NCBI GenBank assembly: GCA_002197995.1
Contig: NGZR01000001.1
Location: forward strand, 13,845,501 to 13,909,500
Length of the DNA stretch: 64,000 bases
Source: Gaeumannomyces sp. JS-464
Lineage: Eukaryota > Ascomycota > Sordariomycetes > Magnaporthales > Magnaporthaceae
Reading direction: 5' to 3'
Part shown: one piece after another, positions 55,859 to 64,000 of the stretch
How positions within the stretch are numbered: the stretch's first letter is position 1
Layout of the letters: each line of letters begins with the position of its first letter
Notes under the pieces: model-generated
The model's database searches: none
Told to the model about the DNA's origin: nothing
Seen by the model: only the letters and a program-made list of their open reading frames with translations
Translations under genes and position numbers: made by a program

Positions 55859-56575
55859 CTTTGCGAAGGCTGAATTGGAGGTTGTTTGTTATCCTGAGTG
55901 ATCCTCTGCTGGGGACTTGTGAGTGACCAGCTTGGTTGAACCCAAGGATCCTCTCCCAGAGGATCTGCTCCGGCGTGGGGACAGAAGGTAGGCACCGCAA
56001 CTTTGACGGCAGTAGGTAAGGGGCCTCGACGAGCTTCAACTACGAAGCTCTCCGGTATATAGGTAGGTAGCAGAAAAGCACTTTCATCTGAGGTGAGGGT
56101 AAGTGGAGGAGTGGTGGTCCTGAGAGGCTCCAAGGGAGGGGTGGATTTTATCACCCTCCCTCCATTCCAGGAGTGCACCGACCAAGAACAACCCGGGAAA
56201 GGTACATTTAGTGGGTGTCTAGAGCAGGACATCAGATGAAGTAGTATGCTCGCCTGCTTGCCGGCCGCCCAGGCAGCCTACCTACATATTCGGGGGCTTG
56301 ACAAGCAATAAGATAGTAGAAAGATTTCAGGGTGATTTAAGAACGAAACATTAGTTCCCAAGATGTGCTGATACAATGGTGGCATGGGGCACGAGGAATA
56401 AATAAACTGGGAAAGATACCCGGGGCAGCCCTAACGCATTGTTCATGTATTCCACATCGCACATATAGCCAAAGGCGAGACGAGATATCTACAGCCAAGT
56501 CAGCGCAAGCTGCCTCCCATCACCCTACACGCCACCTCCACCACTCCAGACGCAGCCTCGAGAGCCAAACGGCCA
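55859..56575. other. Intergenic
   Basis: No coding or repeat feature recognised; GGTAGGTAG words occur at 56061-56069. Confidence 0.45.
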
Positions 56576-57718
56576 TCATGTCACAACCTTGGGAGCCGCC
56601 GCCGCCTCCTTGGCCTTGGCCGCATCCGCCTTGGCCTTTGCCTTCGCCGCCGCGTCGGCCGTCTTCTTGGCCGTGGCCGCCTTCTTGGCCGCAGCCTTCT
56701 CGGCCTCCTTCTTGCGCAGGGCCGCCTCCTGCTCGCGCGCCTCCCTGAGCAGGCGCGCCTCCTCGGCCTTGGCCCTGCGGCGGGCCCTGTACGCGCCCTT
56801 GACGGACCCGACCCGGACGGTGCCGGGGTCTTGCCCTTGTGCCGCCCCATCAGCCTGCCGATGGCCGCGTTGGACTCGCGGTAGCTGTAGTCCTTCTGCA
56901 GCAGCAGCACCCTGTTGTCGCGCCGGATCGCGATCTCGTGCAGCACGCGCGCGCGCGCCTTCTTGAACTTCTTGCGCGCCACCACGTTGCCGCCCTCGTC
57001 CACCGTCGTCCGCGGCGCCTTGCCTTCCTTGCGCACGACCCGCGTCGGGAGCCCGCTGGCGCTGAGCTCGGGCAGCGGCCTGGGCTCGCGCCGCGCCACG
57101 GCCACCATGCCGAGCTTGCGGCGCCGCACGCCGTGGGCCGGGTACGGGAGCGCGTCGTCGCGCTCAAAGGCGACGCCGATGTACTGCCGCGTCGGGTGCC
57201 GCGCCAGGTCGCGGTAGTACTTGACGTAGCCCGTCACGGCCGCGTGGATCGTGTGGTCCCGCCCCATGATGGTGTTCTCGCCCGGGTGCCAGATGGTGCC
57301 GCGCTGCTTGTAGATGATGTTGCCCGGGATCACGAACTGGTCTGGAAACGGTGGCAAAAACAAAGGGCTCGAATTAATTTCCCAATCTTTCTTTCGGCTT
57401 CCTTCCCCCTCAGCTCGATCGCACAGCCCGGAAAAGCAGCAACATACCACCGCTCCTCTTGGCGCCCATCTTCTTCGCTATCGTCTTCTTGTTCGGGATC
57501 TTGTAGGCGCCCTGCGACTTGACGGCCGCATTACGCCGACCCTCGACAACCTTGCCTCCATGGCCGGGGCCCAGCGGCGCCACCGCGCTGCTGCTGCTGC
57601 TGCTGCTCAGTAGGTCTGGCCTTCGGTGCGCCCTGGCGAATGTGAAGCCGGCCGCCGCCGCGAGGCAGCTCGGGGCCACCGCCGCCCTCAGGGCCTGCTG
57701 CAGCGGTACTATCCGCAT
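56576..57718 (-). CDS. MRP7: Mitochondrial large-subunit ribosomal protein bL27m
   Basis: Structural protein of the 54S mitoribosomal subunit near the peptidyl-transferase centre. Exon 1 (57718-57448) encodes an Arg/Ala-rich mitochondrial presequence with a polyserine run, then NKKTIAKKMGAKRSGG. Exon 2 (57341-56576) continues DQFVIPGNIIYKQRGTIWHP and GENTIMGRDHTIHAAVTGYV, the conserved L27 core, followed by the fungal extension (YIGVAFERDDALPYP, KKFKKARARVLHEIAIR). The C terminus is a long Ala/Lys/Glu helix (EAEKAAAKKAATAKK) ending PKVVT. One base is missing near 56824 (a run of three G expected, two present, in TPGTVRVGSVKG), and without it the tail is out of frame. For an essential protein this must be a sequence error or very recent. 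Gene symbol by analogy with yeast. Confidence 0.88.
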
Positions 57719-58144
57719 CGGGGAGGTCGCGGGTGTGCGCGTCGGTTGTTGGGGGGCTGTCGGAGGAAGCCCCGTGGTGCTCCCAGCGACTTCAATTGGC
57801 CGGAAACTCTTGGGCGCTTCTTTCTTTGCGCCTTTTCACGGCCGCTTCCACGGTATCGAATCGAGAATGGCCTCACCAAAGACAGGGGGGTTCCGGTGCG
57901 GCGAAGTTTTGCTGCTTAGTCACCAAGGCGCGATAACGATAAGCCACGCAAGGGCCAGCAAAGCATCATCGAATTCCCGTCTACTGAGCTGGCTGGTTGG
58001 ATGCGACAGCGGGCGCCGGCTCCCCAGAACCACCTTGCGCAGAACATCCCACCACGAAAAAAAACACCCCCAGCTACCCGTTTGCTTTGTGCCCTTCTCC
58101 TCCCCGACGAGTTGGACGACACACGCACAGCACAGGTCGTCAAG
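57719..58144. promoter_or_regulatory. Divergent promoter region of bL27m and LCL2
   Basis: 426 bases separate the two start codons, so the genes probably share a bidirectional promoter. No TATA box seen. Confidence 0.5.
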
Positions 58145-58730
58145 ATGCGCTCCTACGCGCTCGCGCAGCTCGTCCTCCTCGCCTTGATCGGCACCGTCAG
58201 CGCCCAGTTCGGCGGCTTCTTCGACCAGATGTTCGGCGGCGGAGGAGGCGGCGGGGGCGGCGGCGGACACCAGCACCACCAGCAACAGCAGCAGCAGCAG
58301 AACGTCCCGAGCGACTCGTCCTGGTACCGCAGCAACGTCGACGCGGCCCAGTGCAGCAACTACCTCTGCCCCGACACGCTCGGTTCGTCTCTTTTTTTTT
58401 CTCTCTCCCTTTTTTTCCCTTTTGCCCGATCGGGTCCGAGGCCGGAGCGCGGTGCCTTCCAGCTGCAGTACACGGACCCGAAGCGACGAGAGACGTGGCA
58501 GCCCCGTGGCAGCCCGGCCGGCATCGACCATCACATGCTAACAACCCTTTTTTTTTTTTTTTGGTGTTGCAGCCTGCGTGCACTTCCCACCACCTTGTCC
58601 GTGCCCGTTTCCCGACCACGAAGACAAGTTTGAGCTGGCCGACGGCCAGCGGATTTGCGTCTCCCGCGGAGGTTTCAAGGCGGGCGAGGCCGCGAGGAAG
58701 GTCGAGCTTGCGAGGAAAGGATTGCTGTGA
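58145..58730 (+). CDS. LCL2: LCL2 family secretory protein
   Basis: Two exons (58145-58382, 58573-58730) encode 131 residues. The start at 58145 gives a signal peptide, [20 protein letters not shown], then [14 protein letters not shown], which is the recognised N terminus of Lcl2 proteins. An 11-glycine run and a Q-rich tract ([15 protein letters not shown]) follow. The conserved part is [20 protein letters not shown], then [20 protein letters not shown] and [16 protein letters not shown] at the end. The cysteines are those shared by the family. In yeast the gene affects long-term survival and is linked to endoplasmic-reticulum quality control; the molecular role is unclear. The intron contains a 15-16 T run before the acceptor. 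The frame is intact. Confidence 0.92.
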
Positions 58731-59333
58731 AGGGGGTTGCGAGTCCGAGAGGATAAATCGAGCACGCTGCCACGTGCAGGCAGTTTGTTACGTGTACAAA
58801 CACGGCTGAGCCGGTGTTTTCCCAAGACATCCGTTGAATTGGATATTCCTGGCTGTGGATGTACGAAAATGCCGTGATGCGTATCGTGGAAAGTGATGCT
58901 CATTGCCTCAAAGGATGACACGGGCCAAGAAAAGGGTGCATGGTAACGAAGTTGGTATAATGCCAATTCTCCTGTCAGAATTGAGGGTGATAATAATGGA
59001 TATCACGATCGAAAAAAAGAAAGTAAACGAAAATAAAAATAACGCCTTAACTGCCAATGTTCCCCTCGAATCACAAAATGCTGTACACCAGCGGTTCCCA
59101 TCCTGGCCATGGAGACCAGGCGATGCGTCGGAAACTAGGAAAAGGCCTAAGAACGAGGAAACTCTTTGGTCTCGAAAATGAGAAGCACAACCACCTCCCC
59201 TAAAAGACCCACCACTAAGCCAGCCGGTCATGCTGGGATAGGAATAAAATCCAGAACTCGATCAAAACCAAGTAAAAAAAGAAGAAATCTTCTCCACCAC
59301 AATAGACGAAAGGACCATGTGCGATGGCCCCCT
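58731..59333. other. Convergent intergenic region
   Basis: 3' ends of LCL2 and the inhibitor-2 gene; AT-rich, no gene recognised. Confidence 0.5.
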
Positions 59334-60355
59334 TTACGCAACACGCCCATTAGGCATGGGCGGAACTGGCGGGGCGGCCGACTCGTCCTCGTCGTCATCG
59401 TCGTCAGCCATGTCGTCGAGATCCTCCGGGTGACCGAGCAGCTGGGCACGTCCTTCATCTCGTAGTGCTTCTTGCGCAGCTGGTTGAAGCGGCGGTGCTT
59501 CTCGCGCTCCTCGGGGCTGAGCCCTGCCAGCTCCTCATCGTCATTGTCGTGCCCGCTCCCGGACTCGTCGACGTGCACGGCCCGCTGGCGGGGCGACGCC
59601 TCGCGCACAAACTCGTCGGGCACCGCCTCCTCGGGCTCGCCGAGTGACAGGCCCGGGATCTCGTCCGAGGAGCCGCCGGCCCGGCGCTTGGCGCTGCTGC
59701 TGTTGCTGTCGTCGTCGTCGTCGCCGCCGCCGCCGCCCATGTCCACGTCGTCGTCGTCGCTGGGGTCCTCGGCCGGGTCGTAGTGCTGGGTAGGGCGTCT
59801 TGGGCTCGTCGATCTTCATGGTGCTGGTGCGGTCCTGCTCCGTGAGGTAGAGGTTGGCCTCGTCCCACTTGAGCCGCATGTTGGGCTCCTCCTCGCCCTC
59901 GCCCTGGTGCGACGGCGTCCGGCTCGACTGCCTGCGCGAGGCGGCGCCGGGCCGGGCGGCCGACGACGAGCGCCGGTGGCCGGCGTTGTATCTGGGTGTT
60001 GTGTATCGTGAGCTCCTTGTCCGTCATGGCGCGGGCTCTCGGGCGGCTCGTGCGCGTCTGCATCGCCGCTGGGCTGCTCGGCCTTGGCGAGACGGGCGGT
60101 GAGCGCTGGAAGGAGTTCTTGAGGATTCCTGTATCGTTCGCCGACGAGGTCTCTGGTTAGCTTCCTTATCCTGTAGCCGGGGCGCGCTGCCGCTGCCGGT
60201 TGTACAGTCGCAGCAGCCCGGGTGCCGAAAAACGCCCATAAGATTAAAGACGAGGAGAGGAGGAGGGTCATGCCGCACGTACCCTTTGGCCGCTTGACCT
60301 CCCCGGCGCGGGGAGGCGAGTGCGGGATTGGGCTAGAGCTCACGGCAGTGGCCAT
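59334..60355 (-). CDS. GLC8: Protein phosphatase 1 inhibitor 2 (Glc8-like)
   Basis: Regulator of protein phosphatase 1, cytosolic and nuclear. Exon 1 (60355-60283) encodes [20 protein letters not shown] and KRPKG; exon 2 starts at 60128 to give [10 protein letters not shown], the KGILK PP1-binding motif. The middle has [34 protein letters not shown] and [10 protein letters not shown], where the Thr is the inhibitor-2 kinase site. The C-terminal part has [17 protein letters not shown] (PP1 active-site helix) and [16 protein letters not shown], ending PPMPNGRVA. The frame breaks by one base near 59992, 59790 and 59446. With these corrected the protein is complete, so error is more likely than loss. 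The Asp/Gly/Ser-rich stretch near 59690-59750 is low complexity. Confidence 0.87.
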
Positions 60356-62455
60356 GATCGATTGTTTGGCTGGAAGAAAGATGCACACCGGTGAAAAGAA
60401 AGCTGATTGTCCAACAAACACTGGTGCGTCTCTCCGAGCAGGATCGGGAAAGATGCACGGTTTTGTAGATCTTGTTCAGTAGGTATGTGTTGGCGACGTC
60501 AGTGTCGGTATGGTTGGTGTCCCTTTGGGCGAGAATGCGCCAGACAGCTGTCAGCGCAAGGGGAGAGAGTGTGTTCCTTTTGGAGAGACGAGCAGTGATT
60601 GTAAGCAAGGATGCGTTGCCTAGGCTGGGTTGCGATCAATCAAGCAAGACGGCTTGGAAGCTGCCGAGGAGGTCGGAAGGTGCGTGTGGGGCAACAGATT
60701 GGGTCTGGTGCTGGCGTGGTCTGGGTGTGCTGCAGCAGGTGGGGTGACACGCAGGCGGAGTCCTGCCTCTCGGTCGGTTGCGGGCTTTTCTTGTGCAGTC
60801 AGACTAGAGAAAAAATATCGAGAGCACAAATGATGAGCCGCAGAGGACGGCGCCACGTTGCAGGGACCTGCGTGACGATGGGCACGGCTGTTTTGAGGGA
60901 CAGCACAGCAGGAACAGACGGAGTCTGAGGGGGACCACTGAATGGGTAAGCAAGGTGGACGGAAGAGGACAGACAGGGCGGCGATTGCGATTTGACAAGC
61001 CGCTTGCTCGGCCAAACCAACGACTCCCGTCGTCGTGTGTGGATCTTTGGCGCGATGCAACGGCGGACGGTTCACGAGCAGGTTGCAGGAGCCTTGTTTG
61101 ACAGACAGCCGGCTCGAGAGTCGCACGTATCATGTTCTACATCACACACATGTTGGCACGCCCGTTTCTTTTTATTGCCAGCCGCACCGCCCGCCGCCAA
61201 TCCCATGCCATGAATGACCTGCCTCGGGGGAGGCTGGGGTTGAGGTGATGGAACTCTATGGAATGTGACTGGGGCGCTGGGAACGGCATCTGGGGCACGC
61301 ACGAGCTGTTGCCGCTTAGATGGAATGGCAATGGCCCTTGGAGACAGAAACCCCCATTGCTCTATCTCTTTTACTTTGCTGCATCTTTTTCCACACCTTT
61401 CCTTTACCGTTTCCCACCTCCTTTTCTTACCTACGTAAGTATTATTCTAATCATTTCCGGCTCCTGTATTCTATGTACCTTTTCTCTTTGCTGTCGGGCG
61501 GTGCCAACTTTTTCATCGTAGACAAAGCTCACCTTGGTCACCAAACAACCGTTTCCCCGCGGGGTCACGGGTGGGGTCCAATGACTCCAAGCTTCCCCGG
61601 TTGCCCGAAGCATGCGAGAGCAGCGGCTTCCGTGTCCGCAACCCGTCTTGGAGCCCTCCTATTCGGTCGCTTTCTGTTCTTTTCCATTTAACGCCCTCGT
61701 CGTTCCCTCCAGGCGCGGTCGCGCCAGCGTCGACCGAGAGACGAGCCCCGCGACGGTGGGCGCGGCAGGGTACTCGTGACATCATTGCGGGAGGGCGTGA
61801 TTGCGCGACTTCTGCATCCATTGCTGCATTGCCGGGCGCTTTCCCTCGCGCTGACCTCACCGTGCATCTTGCATCTGCATTGGATCGGGTGCTCCTCACG
61901 AGCCAAAAATCCATACTTTCTTCCCCTGCAACAGAACGAGGGAAAATATGCAAACTTGTGCATCAATGCATGCCCGCACATTCAACCAGGCGGAGATTCT
62001 GCGTGTCTTTTGCGCAGCTGACAAAAAGCTGGACCAGCAACGAAAAAGCAACAAAGACCTAACACGGTCGCCGCCGGTCAACGCGTCGGGTGCAGCAGGC
62101 TAGGCGGGCAAGCGCCAGCGGGAGTGCAGAAGCATATCCGGTGGCGTCGGCACGTGGCTGGGTTGTGCCTGCACGCCATCTGATTCGGCGGGGGATCGTC
62201 GTGCTGTGATGGCCTCCTCTGGCGCTGCAGGCACACCCGGGTCGGCCAAGTCGACCACCAAGGCCGCCACGCCTGATACGGGTGGCTGAGCTCCCGTCAT
62301 GAGGCCACGAGTGCCATGAGTCTATAGTGTTCACGTCGTCTTGTTGCAAGGGCATATCATTTTTTTCATTATGTCTTCATCAACTTCCTCGTCGTCTATC
62401 TTCTATATGCACAGCCCCTTTTCATCACAAACCCCTCGCGACCGCACCGAGCCCC
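60356..62455. other. Intergenic, 2.1 kb
   Basis: Upstream region of the inhibitor-2 gene and 3' region of the last gene. No coding sequence I can support. The T/C-rich stretch near 61360-61490 looks like a leader but leads to no gene I recognise. Confidence 0.45.
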
Positions 62456-64000
62456 TCACATAGTCGGCGTCGGCTTGGGCAGGCAGCTGCAGGCGCTGCT
62501 GACGCGCGAGATGGGGCTGCCCGTGCAGGCCTTTTGGGCGTAGTCGGGCAGGACCGAGACCTCGGTCACAAGGTTGCGGGTGTAGCCCGTGCAGAACTTT
62601 TGCGACGCCTCGAGGCGGCCTTGGACCGACTCGGCGCGCAGGGCGCGCAGGCAGTTGTCGGCCGCGCAGCTCGGCTTGGGCGGGCACTTGAGCGACGTCG
62701 GCTTGACCAGGAACACGCCGCGCTCGATAGTGTTGACGACGTGGTAGCCCGACGGGAACCAGCCCCACGACGACCAGCTGCCCACGAACTCGACCCGCCC
62801 GCCGCCCGGCAGGTTGTCGTCCTCTGGGTAGATGTCGATAAAGGCCGCGCGGCAGATGCCCGCGCCCGTCGGGTCCGAGGGGCCGACCGACGACACGTCC
62901 AGGAGCTGGTAGCCCGAGCCGTACAGGCTTTGGAACATAATGCCGTCTTTGATGTAGAGGTTGTGGTCGATGGCGGGCGTGTCGTATTTGTAAATGCCGG
63001 TTTGCTTGGGGTTTTCCAGGTCGCGGATATCCCAGATGTACACCACAGGAAGCTGGTCGGCAGCCGGCCCGGCCTTAAAGCGCTCATCTCTTTCGTCGTT
63101 CATCAACAGGAACTCTTGGTTGTTAACGTCGGTAACCCATCCCTGGTGCGTGTAGTTGACGCCCTCGTACGAGGTGCGCGAGATGATGTTGGTCACGTTG
63201 GCCTTGTTGGTAACGTCGTAGATGGTGAGCGAGTCCTCGTTGTAGCCGTAGCAGATGTCCTTGCCGTCGTAGCCGCTTGTCGGGGCCCCTGTAGACGAGG
63301 CAGTGCGCGTCGTGCACGTAGCCGTCGTCGGCGGCGCAGCCCAGACGCACCGGCTTGCTGACGTCGGTGATGTCGAAGAAGATGAGGCCGCTGCGGCACG
63401 TGTCGTTGCGCGGCTGCGAGCCGACGGCGACCATGTAGTTCTTCTCCTCGTTGACGACCACGTTGTGGCTGCGGCCCGCCGTCGGCATCTCGTTGGTGTA
63501 GCCGGCCAGGTCGTTGAGCTTATGGAAGATGACGGGCCCGCCGTTGGCCTCGACATCGATGCTGAGCAGCCGGTTCATGTCGAAGATCTGGATCCCGTGG
63601 GCCGCGGCCTCGGAGCCGATCACCATGTAGTTCTTGTAGCTCTTCATCTCGCGCCAGTTGGACACGGACGAGACCTGCGGCAGGCGCGCCACCACCTTGA
63701 GCTTGCCCTCGGGCATGATCTCGGCGAAGGTGGCGCCGTCCTCCTGGCCGATGGCGATGAACTCGCGCCCATTGTCGGCGATCCAGCCCCAGGCGCCCGA
63801 ACCGCGACCCGACGAGCCGGTTGCGCCGTGGCTCAGGAAATGGTACAGGTCCATTTGCGAGCACTTGAACGTATGGTTGCGGTCCCCGGGGATCGCCTCG
63901 ATCCAGCCGTTAACACAGGGCGTGAACCCGAGCTCGGGGTACCGGGCGCTGTCCATAAGACCCTCGGCCTTCTCACGGTCCCATAGCTCCTGCAGACGGC
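62456..64000 (-). CDS. Secreted LVIVD / choice-of-anchor B protein, 5' part outside window
   Basis: The gene enters from the right edge; no start is visible. Repeated beta-propeller-like units contain LVIVD-type strands: MKSYKNYMVIGSEAAAHGIQ, then IFDMNRLLSIDV, RSHNVVVNEEKNYMVAVGS, SGLIFFDITDVSKPVRLG, NEDSLTIYDVTNKANV and PVVYIWDIRDLENPKQTG. The unit GYVHDAHCLVYRGPDKR is typical of choice-of-anchor B proteins. The C terminus is Cys-rich, with KCPPKPSCAADNCLRALRAE and RVSSACSCLPKPTPTM before the stop at 62456. It is likely extracellular. One extra base near 63273 (CGGCTAC for CGGTAC) breaks the frame between GPDKR and YDGKDICYGYN. Function unknown. Confidence 0.75.

Noticed and set aside
62327..63361. 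344-codon plus-strand frame opposite the LVIVD protein
   Set aside because: Shadow of the minus-strand gene, with repetitive Val/Ala/Arg composition only.

Overview
The window is nuclear DNA of a filamentous ascomycete, most likely a Sordariomycete near Sordariales/Chaetomiaceae; that placement is an inference from protein style and composition. The evidence for a filamentous ascomycete is short GT-AG introns, GC-rich third codon positions, a Zn2Cys6 regulator, fungal CBM1 and class II peroxidase domains, an Lcl2-type protein, and AT-rich repeats with RIP-style transition decay. I found no tRNA, rRNA or CRISPR array.

Left arm (1-24.9 kb): a short-chain dehydrogenase, a tiny secreted Pro/Arg-rich peptide, a tandem GFA-domain protein, a secreted GH43 enzyme with a polyglycine linker and CBM1, a GH27 alpha-galactosidase, a C2H2 zinc-finger gene, a GPI-anchored surface protein, a 3'-5' exonuclease, an amino-acid permease and a single-pass surface protein. 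Long gene-free intervals separate them.

Centre (24.96-32.29 kb): one AT-rich block that resolves into nested transposons. A Ty1/copia-type element on the minus strand has two 236-bp LTRs and a CTAAC target duplication. Its coding relic runs from gag straight into RNase H. A pogo/Fot1-type DNA transposon (26701-28558, TA duplication) sits in the RNase H sequence, and a 448-bp solo LTR of another family (30309-30756, ACTAA duplication) sits at the start of the gag relic. The two LTRs differ only by transitions, as RIP predicts.

Right arm (33-64 kb): a coiled-coil protein, a His-Me-finger zinc-loop protein, a class II heme peroxidase and an unknown protein. Then comes a run of four genes: DUF2264 (possible beta-glucuronidase) and GH88 (unsaturated glucuronyl hydrolase) are divergent, and a Zn2Cys6 regulator and an MFS sugar transporter are divergent. 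Both hydrolases lack a signal peptide, so the set reads as import of uronic-acid oligosaccharides followed by cytosolic hydrolysis under a local regulator. After it come an orphan gag-like ORF, mitochondrial ribosomal protein bL27m divergent from LCL2, protein phosphatase inhibitor 2 (Glc8), and a secreted LVIVD/choice-of-anchor B protein cut by the window edge.

Many otherwise well-conserved genes, including bL27m and inhibitor 2, contain single-base frame breaks, mostly in short homopolymer runs. This looks like uncorrected sequence error rather than gene decay, and every broken frame below should be read with that in mind.
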